From: an uncultured Aquimarina sp.
Lineage (GTDB): Bacteria > Bacteroidota > Bacteroidia > Flavobacteriales > Flavobacteriaceae
Assembly: GCF_947495315.1 (NCBI RefSeq)
Contig: NZ_CANLYD010000005.1
Coordinates: 62,001 to 126,000 of the forward strand
DNA: 64,000 nt
Direction of reading: 5' to 3'
Below, piece by piece: positions 8,191 through 15,874 of this stretch. Within the stretch, counting starts at the first letter, position 1; each line of letters begins with the position of its first letter. A program made the translations under genes and the position numbers. A model generated the notes under the pieces. It searched no databases, was not told the origin of the DNA, and worked only from the letters and a program-made list of their open reading frames with translations.

Positions 8191-8313
8191 ACAACAATTA
8201 ATTTATTTTTATATATTTAAAAACCCAAATGTGTTATTATTTCCCCAAGAATTGAATAGTGCATCATTATCAGAAAGCAAATAACTTTCTACTAACGTAA
8301 ATACCCAATCGCC
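8191..8313. repeat. 123-bp direct repeat, right copy
   Basis: Starts ACAACAATTAATTTATTTTT and ends AAATACCCAATCGCC; same orientation and same length as 4101-4223. Together they bracket 4.0 kb with two genes. Confidence 0.9.
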
Positions 8314-8323
8314 CTTAAACTCC

Positions 8324-8422
8324 ATGGATCAAATAGTTTATCTTCGCTATCACTACGTAAACGATTTAATCAACCACGTTAAGGCTGAGTTTAGTACGAC
8401 GTTAGAGATCAGCAAGTATTAG
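8324..8422 (+). pseudogene. Possible short gene relic, 32 codons
   Basis: An ATG at 8324 opens MDQIVYLRYHYVNDLINHVK and stops at 8422; the composition is that of a normal protein but the frame is too short. It lies directly after the right 123-bp repeat and is followed by non-coding sequence up to 8485. It may be the start of a deleted gene. The source family is not recognised. Confidence 0.25.
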
Positions 8423-8485
8423 AAGCATTTAATATCGTTTTGGCTTGGTAATTAGTTAAGTAAACAATCTTTTTAAAAAAGTGTA

Positions 8486-9100
8486 ATGAAAATACTCGCA
8501 ATAAAAGTACTAGAATTTATTGGAAATTCTCTTTGGGGTTTTCGTCCTAACTTAATGAAGGATATTGTAGAAATACATGGAGGTTGGAAATCAATTATTT
8601 GGTTTGCTAAAAATATGCCTAAGTATGAAAGAGTGATGAAAAAAATAGGCTCAGAAAGGACACATTTGTTAGCTGTAGCCATTTCAGGTATAAATGGTTG
8701 CCAATATTGTACATATGGGCACGCGCTGAGTTTCCATCTCCACTATTTTAAAAATAAGAAACAATTATTTCCTATAGACGAACAAGAAATGATGAAATTC
8801 AATACTAAAAATGAGCAACAAATAATAGACACTTTAAATAATGCTTTTGATGCTACTGGTCTAGTTCAAGAAAAAGAAGACCTTCAACGATTAATAGATT
8901 TGAAAGATAACCCTGACCTGGCTACAAGTGAAAATGATCATCGAATTAATCATCTAGTACATATGTTCGGGTTCTTAAATATGTGTGGGATCAAAAATCA
9001 AACTTTACCAGATTCGGCACACGATCCGATCAATAAAAACTCAAAACTTTACCAACAGTATCAAAAAGCCAAATCTTTAAAAAACTCAACAATCGTTTAG
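8486..9100 (+). CDS. AhpD-like (carboxymuconolactone decarboxylase family) protein
   Basis: 204 residues, cytoplasmic. The redox motif lies in ISGINGCQYCTYGHALSFH: C72, C75 and H79, with a glutamate a few residues earlier (E57), as in the AhpD/CMD fold where the two cysteines reduce peroxides or disulphides. The N-terminal 50 residues (LWGFRPNLMKDIVEIHGGWKS) precede the core as in longer members. The usual physiological substrate is unknown. Start chosen at the ATG at 8486, after an AAAAAAGTG leader. It stands alone on the plus strand, convergent with another AhpD-like gene (9495-10784). CTCTAAC follows the stop at 9115-9121, like the boundary repeat near the OLD gene. Confidence 0.8.
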   Translation: MKILAIKVLEFIGNSLWGFRPNLMKDIVEIHGGWKSIIWFAKNMPKYERVMKKIGSERTHLLAVAISGINGCQYCTYGHALSFHLHYFKNKKQLFPIDEQEMMKFNTKNEQQIIDTLNNAFDATGLVQEKEDLQRLIDLKDNPDLATSENDHRINHLVHMFGFLNMCGIKNQTLPDSAHDPINKNSKLYQQYQKAKSLKNSTIV

Positions 9101-9494
9101 AATAAAACATCTATCTCTAACACTATGTGAAAATCATAGCCACCCTGCGGGATGGCAACGCTTCTTGCACTTAACGTTGTAAATCATTCCCAAAACCATG
9201 AAATTGAGACTAGTTTATTTTATACTAATTTTAGTATGAATGTAATCTTCCATAAACAAACCAATCAGAAAAGTCGAATTCGAGAAAATTTATTAAAATG
9301 TAAAGAAACTTAGCAAACAATTTTTATTTTTCTAATTATTGTTACAATTATAAGTTCACTATTTCATTTACTATTGTAACACTTGTCTTTAGAATATACT
9401 TTTAGAGAAAAGCACTTAAGGAGAAATTATAGAATAATAATACCGCCAAGAACATAAGGCAATTTTACTTCATTTTTGCCATAACTAAAACTAA
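9101..9494. other. Gap with REP-like hairpin, boundary hairpin and gene relic
   Basis: Three items are visible. A TGC-loop hairpin lies at 9139-9156 (GCCACCC-TGC-GGGATGGC). A second hairpin, CAACG/CGTTG, lies at 9156-9179 and contains CTTCTTGCAC; a related one is at 21418-21439. At 9198 an ATG opens MKLRLVYFILILV and stops at 9239, which looks like the signal-peptide start of a lost exported protein. From 9240 to 9494 the DNA is A+T-rich with no gene I can support; the last part holds the shared 3' ends of two convergent genes. Confidence 0.5.
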
Positions 9495-10784
9495 TTATTC
9501 TAGTTGATTACTAATCTCATAATAGCGATCTAAACGATGAATTGCTTGTTGTATGGATATCCATACCGCTACTTCGACAACAATTTCAGGTTTAAGGTTC
9601 TCTTCTACTAGAGCTATTAAGTGACTTTCTATAGCAGACGGACTTGAAGCCATTCCTTTTGCCAACAATAAGATTATAAGATCAAGTTCAGACAAAACCC
9701 CTTCTTCAAGTTCTGATTCTAGACTAAGCTTTAATACTTCTATACTTTGATTTTTAGAGGATACAAATATATTTTTTATAGTAAAAAAGAAGTCTTCATT
9801 TAATTCTGGGGCCAATACTTTAGCTAAAGCAATAGATTCTAGTTCTAAATTTTCATTTTCAACCGCTATGGCAAAAATATAACCTACTATAACCTTTACT
9901 GGAAGCCCTATCACAGTAGTTTTTGAATTCAAATTATCTCTTAAAATCGTAGTTAGCGAAGTAACTATTCTTTTATGCTTAATATTTTTAAGTATGGGAA
10001 ACGAATACCCTATATATTCTTGAAGATAAAAACTGGCCTTTTCGCCTGTATTAGGGACTTCTTTAGTCCAATTTTTTTCTAGCTTAATAGCTCCTGGAGC
10101 TTCTTTTATTACCCTAAAAAAGGTTTTAAAATTATCAACTTCTATTATAGATGCTTTACTTTTAATCTTATCCTTAAGATGTTTTCCATGGGTCCATCCC
10201 GTAGGATATAAAAGTTCGCCAACATCATGTATTGCCTCTGGCTCTAATTCTACACCAACAGCATCCATAAACTTATTCAAGAACCCCATAAGTACCGTTG
10301 AAAACACAATCCAGTCCTCTTCTTTCTGCGTAAAGTGAGATCTAAATTCAATCAATTCTTGTTTTTTTAATGAAGCTGGTACGGTAGCTAGTCCTTTAGA
10401 AACTGTCACTACACTTTTTTCTTTAAGCGTTCTAACTCCGGTGATAGCATCTTCAGATAAACCTCTTCTTAAGGCATAAGAACAACAATGTGCAGAGCAA
10501 TACATGCATTCTGCAGCCCTGCTGGAAGTATACATAGCCAATCCCATCATACTTTTTAATTCTTTTTTTCCAAACAATGAATGAGGAAGATTTAAAAAAT
10601 TAGGAACGAAAAGATTATAGGTACGAAAACCTGTAGGCCATATTTCTAAAATAGGATCACAATTGGGTACTACTCCTATCAATTCCTTTACCAACCGTAA
10701 CATAGGCCGATATTCTTGATGTAGCTTTTCAAAATTCACCTCATAAGGTTTTAAATATTCTTGAAGAGTTTCCTTTACCAGCAT
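9495..10784 (-). CDS. AhpD-like protein, long form (429 aa)
   Basis: 429 residues. An AhpD-type core lies near the N-terminus: SRAAECMYCSAHCCSYALRRG with C93, C96 and H99, and a glutamate just before (E92). The rest (about 120-429) is helical with repeated Leu/Glu-rich segments and no second CxxC; a GWTHGKHL segment near 200 may be part of a second, degenerate unit, since these proteins often carry two CMD repeats. Likely role: thiol-dependent peroxide or radical detoxification, substrate unknown. No signal peptide. It is convergent with the shorter AhpD-like gene (8486-9100), so the two are not an operon, but their closeness suggests a shared theme. Confidence 0.7.
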   Translation of the reverse strand: MLVKETLQEYLKPYEVNFEKLHQEYRPMLRLVKELIGVVPNCDPILEIWPTGFRTYNLFVPNFLNLPHSLFGKKELKSMMGLAMYTSSRAAECMYCSAHCCSYALRRGLSEDAITGVRTLKEKSVVTVSKGLATVPASLKKQELIEFRSHFTQKEEDWIVFSTVLMGFLNKFMDAVGVELEPEAIHDVGELLYPTGWTHGKHLKDKIKSKASIIEVDNFKTFFRVIKEAPGAIKLEKNWTKEVPNTGEKASFYLQEYIGYSFPILKNIKHKRIVTSLTTILRDNLNSKTTVIGLPVKVIVGYIFAIAVENENLELESIALAKVLAPELNEDFFFTIKNIFVSSKNQSIEVLKLSLESELEEGVLSELDLIILLLAKGMASSPSAIESHLIALVEENLKPEIVVEVAVWISIQQAIHRLDRYYEISNQLE

Positions 10785-11117
10785 AACAACTTAATTTTTT
10801 AAATATTTATATCACCTTAACTTATTCAAATATAAATAATACATAGATAGCATTAAAAACGTTAGCATATTCATCCCATCCCAATAGTCTCCACCTTAGG
10901 CGGACAGGTGTGACTAGTGACGTTATAGATTGCCTTGTTCTAAATAACGGTTACAAAAAACTTAAACGAAAGATGAATAATAAAATAGAGATTGGTTATA
11001 ATCCAAAAGGTTAACACGTAAAAATCCGTTACTTTTCATATACAAGACCATTATCTGCAAGCAAAAGAAACACCAATACTTAAATGTGAAATGGAGAAAA
11101 CCTATAGTTTTTAATAT
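10785..11117. other. Gap with degenerate REP copy
   Basis: Holds a hairpin CACCT/AGGTG (CCACCTTAGGCGGACAGGTG at about 10889-10908) and the tail of the 152-bp REP unit (GATTGCCTTGTTCTAAATAACGGTTACAAAAAA, about 10930-10962, given here by its parts ATTGCC, TAAATAACGG and TTACAAAAAA). The promoter of 9495-10784 must lie in the first 100 bases, but no clear -7 box was found. No gene. Confidence 0.5.
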
Positions 11118-12161
11118 TTAATTATATTTTAAAATACTTTTAATGTCATCTGCAATATCCATTACGTTTCCATGTTTCTGGTTTGCTTGAACTATTATAG
11201 TTAGCAAGTCTTTATCATTATTAAATCTTTTTACAATACATTCATAATTACCAGCTTCACCATGGTGATAATGTTCTTTTACGATTCCGTTTTTCCATGT
11301 AACACTGCCCAAAGGAGCTTGAATATTACCCCAGAAATCTGCTTCTTCAGATAAAAACTGTAAAGACACTTTACTAATTATTTTAAATGCGTGTAAATTA
11401 GTTAACCAATTTTGTATGTCTTTTGCAGTCAAACTAAAAATCACACCAGAAATAGTAACTTTATAAGTGTCTTCCTTAAAATTTTTATCAAAAGGAATTG
11501 CCATTAAATCTTTATTTAAATAAGGAACTTCTGCGTGAATTTTAGCATTATTTAAACCAAAAGGAATAAATAAATTTTCTTTTACATATTCTGAGAAAGG
11601 TTGTTTTGTAATATTTGCTACAATTTGCCCCAATAAAATTGGACTATAATTGGTATATAAATAATCAGAACCAGGTTCAAATTCTAATTCATTAAGATTT
11701 AATAGATCATTTTTTATTTTTTGGTCTGTAACTCTTTCATCTTTTTCAAAATATTTGTCCCAAGCTACCTTTGGCAAACCACTTGTATATTGTAACAAGT
11801 TTTTTATAGTAATTTTAGAAGACCAATTTGGTAAATCTTTTAAATATATGTCAATTTTATCCTCTGTATTTAACAACCCTTTTTCTTGAAGTTGCATAAT
11901 TGAAACCGCAGGAAATTCTTTGTAGACAGATCCTAAATCGAACCTAAATTGATTGGTTAATTTTGTAGTCTTAGAACCATTTGAAAAACCGAAAGAGTTT
12001 TCATAAATGGTTTCTCCGTTTTTAACAACTAAAACATTTCCGTTAAAATCACCTTCTGCCGCTAGTTCTTTTATATAAGAGTCTATAGAAGTGTGGCTTT
12101 TACAGTTTATAAGAATTATTGAAATAAACAATAATAATAAAGTAGGAAAAATACGTTTCAT
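11118..12161 (-). CDS. Serine hydrolase, beta-lactamase/DD-peptidase fold, lipoprotein
   Basis: 347 residues. N-terminal lipoprotein signal (ISIILINC, C20). Penicillin-binding-type motifs: SVYK at S78-K81 in the first SxxK position, YTN at 169-171 for the second box, and HHHGEAG in the third-box position (HxG instead of KTG), as in class C-like and esterase-type family S12 proteins. It is anchored to a membrane and faces the periplasm or cell surface. S12 members act on D-amino peptides, esters or beta-lactams; which applies here cannot be told. It stands alone between two REP-bearing gaps on the minus strand. Confidence 0.82.
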   Translation of the reverse strand: MKRIFPTLLLLFISIILINCKSHTSIDSYIKELAAEGDFNGNVLVVKNGETIYENSFGFSNGSKTTKLTNQFRFDLGSVYKEFPAVSIMQLQEKGLLNTEDKIDIYLKDLPNWSSKITIKNLLQYTSGLPKVAWDKYFEKDERVTDQKIKNDLLNLNELEFEPGSDYLYTNYSPILLGQIVANITKQPFSEYVKENLFIPFGLNNAKIHAEVPYLNKDLMAIPFDKNFKEDTYKVTISGVIFSLTAKDIQNWLTNLHAFKIISKVSLQFLSEEADFWGNIQAPLGSVTWKNGIVKEHYHHGEAGNYECIVKRFNNDKDLLTIIVQANQKHGNVMDIADDIKSILKYN

Positions 12162-12384
12162 AAAATGTAATGATTAGTTATATTTCAAAGACAAATAAAC
12201 ATACGTTTTGTTACAGTATACATTATATTATCATTTCAAAGTCAACAATATCTTTACTAAAAGACATAACCAGGTCGTGACTTTGCAATTCAATTCCCCG
12301 CTCTGAGAAGTTTGCAACTTCCTAGCATCAAAGATTAGATAACAGCATAATCCCGATAGCGCATTCTATAGAGAAATTATTCTT
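12162..12384. repeat. Gap with REP-like hairpin
   Basis: CCGCTCTGAGAAGTTTGCAA at about 12298 begins the hairpin GAAGTT-TGC-AACTTC, then CTAGCATCAAAGATTAGATA and CCCGATAGCGCATT, matching copies at 8100 and 14079. The gap also separates the divergent serine hydrolase and LytTR genes. Confidence 0.65.
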
Positions 12385-12392
12385 TACTTTTG
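12385..12392 (+). promoter_or_regulatory. -7 box of the LytTR gene
   Basis: TACTTTTG matches TAnnTTTG and lies 31 bases before the ATG at 12423. An AGGAGCG stretch at about 12409-12415 may help ribosome binding. Confidence 0.5.
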
Positions 12393-12422
12393 AATCTGAC
12401 AAAAAAAAGGAGCGTCTAATTC

Positions 12423-13259
12423 ATGAGTACTACACAACCAACCAAGAATACAGTAAAAACAGTATGGCATACATGTATTAGTAGTGCTGCCTGGCGTTGG
12501 TTTCAGAAAGCAATTATCTTAATAATTTTCTCTTTGGTAGTCAATCATCTAGCAGCGAGTGATAATTTTCTGGATAGTGGATCGTATAGATTCCCTATTG
12601 TAGGTTTTCTTTTTACGATTATTTTATCCACTTTCGTTGGAATCATAGCGCATCTTAATTTTAAACTTTACAAGAAAAAACATTTCTCTAAAAAGTTAGA
12701 AATTGCTGCTATCGCAAGGTTTATGGCCTCTACGCTGGGATATATTACAATCATATATATTCCCGCAGATATTATTACAGAAATAGTTTCAGGTGGACAG
12801 ATAAAATTCTATTATGTATTAATAGGTTTACTCATTACCTTATTAATATGTTTTGTCCTCATAGGTTTATTGTATGCTCAAGACCTATACAATTTATATA
12901 AGTTATCTATAAGAGATGCTGAAATTACTATTGACAGCGGCGCGAAAATGATGAAGCTTACCTATGAAAATATTGCGTGCTTTTACAGCGAAAACAAAAT
13001 TGTGTATACTGTTCAAAATGATGGCACCACAATTAACACCGATTTTACATTAAATGAGCTCGAAGAAAAAATAAATGATCAATTATTTTTTAGAGCCAAT
13101 CGGCAAATTATCATTCACAAAGACACTGTAGACCTAATTGAAAAGATTGAAAATGGCAAGTTGCGTATTCGGTTAAAAGCTTTCATTAAAAACGATACAA
13201 TTGCTGAAATCAATATCAGTCGTTACAAGCGAAAAGCATTTATGGATTGGTTTCAATAA
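12423..13259 (+). CDS. Membrane-bound LytTR-domain regulator
   Basis: 278 residues. Four hydrophobic segments (about 25-43, 58-78, 97-120 and 132-155) form an N-terminal membrane domain; the C-terminal part (about 165-278) is a LytTR DNA-binding domain (MKLTYENIACFYSENKIVYT, FFRANRQIIIHKDTVDLIEK). There is no receiver domain, so the protein is probably a one-component membrane sensor-regulator. It directly precedes a CPBP protease gene (13384-14043) whose upstream region holds two 12-bp direct repeats with a 21-bp period, the arrangement LytTR proteins bind. This strongly suggests local control of that gene. Confidence 0.88.
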   Translation: MSTTQPTKNTVKTVWHTCISSAAWRWFQKAIILIIFSLVVNHLAASDNFLDSGSYRFPIVGFLFTIILSTFVGIIAHLNFKLYKKKHFSKKLEIAAIARFMASTLGYITIIYIPADIITEIVSGGQIKFYYVLIGLLITLLICFVLIGLLYAQDLYNLYKLSIRDAEITIDSGAKMMKLTYENIACFYSENKIVYTVQNDGTTINTDFTLNELEEKINDQLFFRANRQIIIHKDTVDLIEKIENGKLRIRLKAFIKNDTIAEINISRYKRKAFMDWFQ

Positions 13260-13276
13260 AAGACACCAAAAACTAC

Positions 13277-13309
13277 CGACTATTCAGTTATAAATTTCGA
13301 CCATTCAGT
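13277..13309 (+). promoter_or_regulatory. LytTR-type paired operator
   Basis: Direct repeats CGACTATTCAGT (13277-13288) and CGACCATTCAGT (13298-13309), start-to-start distance 21 bp, i.e. two helical turns on one face. LytTR domains are known to bind paired direct repeats of about this length and spacing. It lies between the LytTR gene and the CPBP protease gene, 75 bases before the latter's ATG. Confidence 0.75.
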
Positions 13310-13383
13310 AAAAACATAAGCATTTAAAGGGGTTTTCAGAGATTTTGTTCATTATTTCGTTTAGAATTTAAAATCAAAAAACA

Positions 13384-14043
13384 ATGAACAAAATCACCTT
13401 ACGACAAATATTAATTCCATTAATTACCATTGCAATCATCTGCTTTCTTTGGTTTGGACCATTCCGTATAACCATAGAAAATATCATTATTTCTATAGTA
13501 ATCATTATAGCGAATTATATAGAATACAAAGGAAAACCATTTTCGGCACTTGGATTTCAACGTGAAAAATTCACATTCAAAAACATTTTTGTACTTGCTC
13601 CATTAGTCACACTAGGACTCTTTGCTTTTTATGTCTTTGTATTGGTTCCTGGAATTACAAAACTCACAGGAGTTCCTATAGATTATTCAGGTTTTGATCA
13701 ATTAAAAGGAAGTCTTCCAACCTTTTTAATTACTTTATTATTAGTGTGGGCTACTGCGGGATTTGGAGAAGAAATCATCTTTCGTGGTTATTTTATGCGA
13801 CAATTTGTAAAATTCTTTGGAGCAAGCAAAGTTAGTATTGTGCTTAACATTGTCCTAATTACTGGTTTTTTTGGCTTTATGCATAGTTCTCAGGGAATTA
13901 CCGGGCAACTTGTTACTTGGATTGTAGGAGCACTCTTAGCCCTGATATTCTACTTGCGTAAATATGATTTGTGGTTTATTATTGCCGTACATGGTTTTTT
14001 TAACACGATAGCTTTAACTTGTATTTACTTTGATTTGGTGTAA
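13384..14043 (+). CDS. CPBP intramembrane metalloprotease family protein
   Basis: 219 residues with about six to seven membrane segments. Conserved CPBP (Abi) motifs: GFGEEIIFRGYFMRQF (EExxxR) near 130-145, FMHSS in motif 2, and VHGFFN in motif 4. These carry the glutamates and histidines of the proposed active site. Family members cleave membrane proteins, process bacteriocin-like peptides or confer immunity; here the substrate is unknown. It is immediately downstream of the membrane LytTR regulator and carries that family's operator in its promoter region, so it is probably its target. A second CPBP gene lies at 22048. Confidence 0.88.
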   Translation: MNKITLRQILIPLITIAIICFLWFGPFRITIENIIISIVIIIANYIEYKGKPFSALGFQREKFTFKNIFVLAPLVTLGLFAFYVFVLVPGITKLTGVPIDYSGFDQLKGSLPTFLITLLLVWATAGFGEEIIFRGYFMRQFVKFFGASKVSIVLNIVLITGFFGFMHSSQGITGQLVTWIVGALLALIFYLRKYDLWFIIAVHGFFNTIALTCIYFDLV

Positions 14044-14078
14044 CGATACCATGTAATAACACCTACACCTTAGATTTA

Positions 14079-14140
14079 CCCGCTCTGCTAAGTTTGCAAC
14101 TTCGTAGTATCAAGGTTAGATAGCAACAGAAACCTTTCGG
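14079..14140. repeat. REP-like hairpins
   Basis: CCCGCTCTGCTAAGTTTGCA starts the hairpin AAGTT-TGC-AACTT, followed by TAGCAACAGAAACCTTTCGG, whose AAACC-TTTC-GGTTT forms another small hairpin. The AGCAACAGAAA part also occurs at about 16775 and 18425. Confidence 0.65.
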
Positions 14141-14250
14141 TTTAGTACATATCCATTCGATTTCTATGATTAAACCAACGTAATAAGAAGATTCCAAACG
14201 TAACTACTAAATAATAAATTTTAACATTTCTATAATAAAAATTAGCTAAA

Positions 14251-14560
14251 AATGTCTCAAACCCACTACTATAAGTGGGGAGAGGGTACTTGTATAAGTG
14301 GGTATACATCAGTCAGAACATAACTTAGGGTACTTATGGTAGTGGGTACTCTTGCCGAAAAGGTCGGCATGGGGTACTGCAAATTAACGAAGGGGGTACT
14401 TCAAACAGAAGTGGTACTTGTGTTAGAACTAAGTGGCGCTTGTGTTAGAGCTAAGTGTTACTTCCCATAGAACTAAGATGGACTTAGCTCAGAGGTATCC
14501 TCTTGGTACTCCAGAGGTAGAGAGGAGGTACCTAAGAAGTACCCTTTAATGACTAAGTAA
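14251..14560. ncRNA. GTACT-rich structured stretch, possible RNA or repeat cluster
   Basis: A roughly 310-base G-rich stretch in an A+T-rich genome. GGTACT occurs at 14285, 14329, 14345, 14373, 14395, 14413 and 14505, usually as GGGTACTT. Several clean hairpins are present: CCCACT-ACTATA-AGTGGG (about 14261-14278), TGCCGA-AAAGG-TCGGCA (about 14353-14369), and GGTAC-CTAAGAA-GTACC (about 14527-14543). Two related units, CTTGTGTTAGAACTAAGTGG and CTTGTGTTAGAGCTAAGTG, follow each other at about 14417-14456. Neither strand holds a plausible gene. It could be a structured RNA, a decayed repeat array or a protein-binding array. Confidence 0.35.
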
Positions 14561-14611
14561 CGTTAATTTTTTAACAAATATATTACCTTCTAGTGCTCTC
14601 TGTCTCGTCCT

Positions 14612-14737
14612 AAATAACGCTATGCTTGTATTTTTTTACCTAAACAACCGAATAGCACAGAAATGTTTTCCGTGCCGAGTATGAGTGAGATTTCAGAATG
14701 ATATTATTAAATACTTAGTAAAACCGCACAGATTGCA
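14612..14737. repeat. Degenerate REP unit, broken at its end
   Basis: Matches the 152-bp units at 7741-8045 (GAATAGCACAGAAATGTTTT, GTGCCGAGTATGAGTGAGAT, CGCACAGATTGCA) but stops inside the second hairpin, where the NTF2-like gene fragment begins. The junction shows a rearrangement. Confidence 0.75.
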
Positions 14738-14743
14738 TAGTTA

Positions 14744-14879
14744 TAAAAGCATCAATATTCTCTGCATTGTAGGTCACCAGTTTTTTGTCAATAATAAACG
14801 TAGAGGCTGGATTGGTTGTGCCTTTGCCTAAAAGAATAGTCATTGATTTTATCTTGTCTTTTTTTGAGTTTATAAAAGA
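14744..14879 (-). pseudogene. Fragment of an NTF2-like gene (copy of part of 15875-16612)
   Basis: This stretch closely matches 16138-16271, the middle of the intact NTF2-like gene on the same strand, with scattered base changes (for example GTAGGTCACCAG against GTAGGCCACCAG) and one extra T in the T-run before GAGTTTATAAAAG. Only about 45 codons survive, without start or stop, so it is a dead partial duplicate. It lies just before the YHYH gene, while the intact gene lies just after it. Confidence 0.8.
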
Positions 14880-14951
14880 CTTCCCAGGTTAAACCTTTTT
14901 TAAAAGCTAATGTCTAAATATGAAACACTCACATATTTAAATTTTAAAAAA

Positions 14952-15731
14952 ATGAAACATCTAAAATTTTCAATTTTACTTCTTTTAGGAAGCATTATTT
15001 TTATTTTATCTTGTAAAGATAATGCGGATGACACAGATGATTCATCAACTGAAGTCAGCACACCAATGGCTGCGTTTGATGAGTTTGATCCTGATGGGGT
15101 GGTCATTTCATTTGATGGTGATGAAATTACCATTGATTCGGATGGTTTACCTAATCATACTACTCCATACTGGGAAGAAACTGACTCTCTTTACATCGAA
15201 CCCGTGGTGGCCGTCGCTCAGACTCCTGGTCGTATTGGTAGCTTTCGCGATCGCACTTTTACTCTTACCGTTCCTACTGCTCCAGAAATAGCGGCTTCGA
15301 GCACCGCTACAGGCTTAGGTCCTATTGGCATTTCTGTAACGGGTGTCCCTATTTTTAATGATACGGAAGGACCCAATAGACCATTAGAAGAAGAGATTGC
15401 AGAAACATTTGATTATGCTGGAGCTCACGTTGGCCCTTCGGGCTATCACTACCACGCAGAGTCTGCTGATGTTCCCGAAAATACTGTACTTTCTCATGAT
15501 GATGAAAAATTGATAGGGATTATGGCAGATGGCTTTTTAATTTATGGAAGAAGAGAAATGGATGGCTCTTATCCTATGGATTTAGATGAATCAGGAGGGC
15601 ATTATGGAGCGACACAGCACAGTGATGGGGAAGAATTTTATCATTATCACATCATCAATGAATATTATTTTGGAACTTTAATTGTCCTTTTTGGTGTCGA
15701 TTTGCAGGGTACTCCTAATAGTATTCTGTAG
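14952..15731 (+). CDS. YHYH-domain lipoprotein
   Basis: 259 residues from the ATG at 14952. That start gives a lipoprotein signal (LLLLGSIIFILSC, Cys at about 21); the longer in-frame start at 14910 adds only 14 polar residues. The mature part contains the YHYH signature (HVGPSGYHYHAES) and a second YHYH near the C-terminus (EEFYHYHII), with the GIMADGFLIYGRRE segment typical of YHYH-family proteins. These are exported proteins of unknown function, often found in marine bacteria; the His-rich motifs suggest metal binding. It lies between a dead fragment and the intact copy of an NTF2-like gene. Confidence 0.82.
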   Translation: MKHLKFSILLLLGSIIFILSCKDNADDTDDSSTEVSTPMAAFDEFDPDGVVISFDGDEITIDSDGLPNHTTPYWEETDSLYIEPVVAVAQTPGRIGSFRDRTFTLTVPTAPEIAASSTATGLGPIGISVTGVPIFNDTEGPNRPLEEEIAETFDYAGAHVGPSGYHYHAESADVPENTVLSHDDEKLIGIMADGFLIYGRREMDGSYPMDLDESGGHYGATQHSDGEEFYHYHIINEYYFGTLIVLFGVDLQGTPNSIL

Positions 15732-15803
15732 GCATAATACGAGATCAATATGTAACGTCCTATATAAATGCTACAAGAGTAGATATAAGAGTAGATTTAA
15801 GAG

Positions 15804-15838
15804 AAAAAAAGCAGCAATTCGATTTGCTGGCTTTTTGT
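15804..15838 (+). terminator. Intrinsic terminator after YHYH gene
   Basis: AAGCAGCAATTCGATTTGCT forms a stem with GGCTT (AGC/GCT and GCAA/TTGC with one bulge), preceded by seven A and followed by five T. Confidence 0.7.
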
Positions 15839-15874
15839 TTGATCCTGGAAATCAGATGGATATGCCTAAGCACT

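Noticed and set aside
8324..8422. Transposase gene remnant of a named IS family
   Set aside because: The 32-residue frame shows no DDE motif or recognisable IS family sequence, and no terminal inverted repeats with target duplications were found.
14251..14560. CRISPR array or coding repeat
   Set aside because: The GGTACT motifs are too short and irregularly spaced for CRISPR repeats, and no frame on either strand is open through the stretch.
15022..15291. 89-codon plus-strand frame inside the YHYH gene
   Set aside because: It overlaps the YHYH frame completely, and its Leu/Met-rich composition is an out-of-frame artefact.
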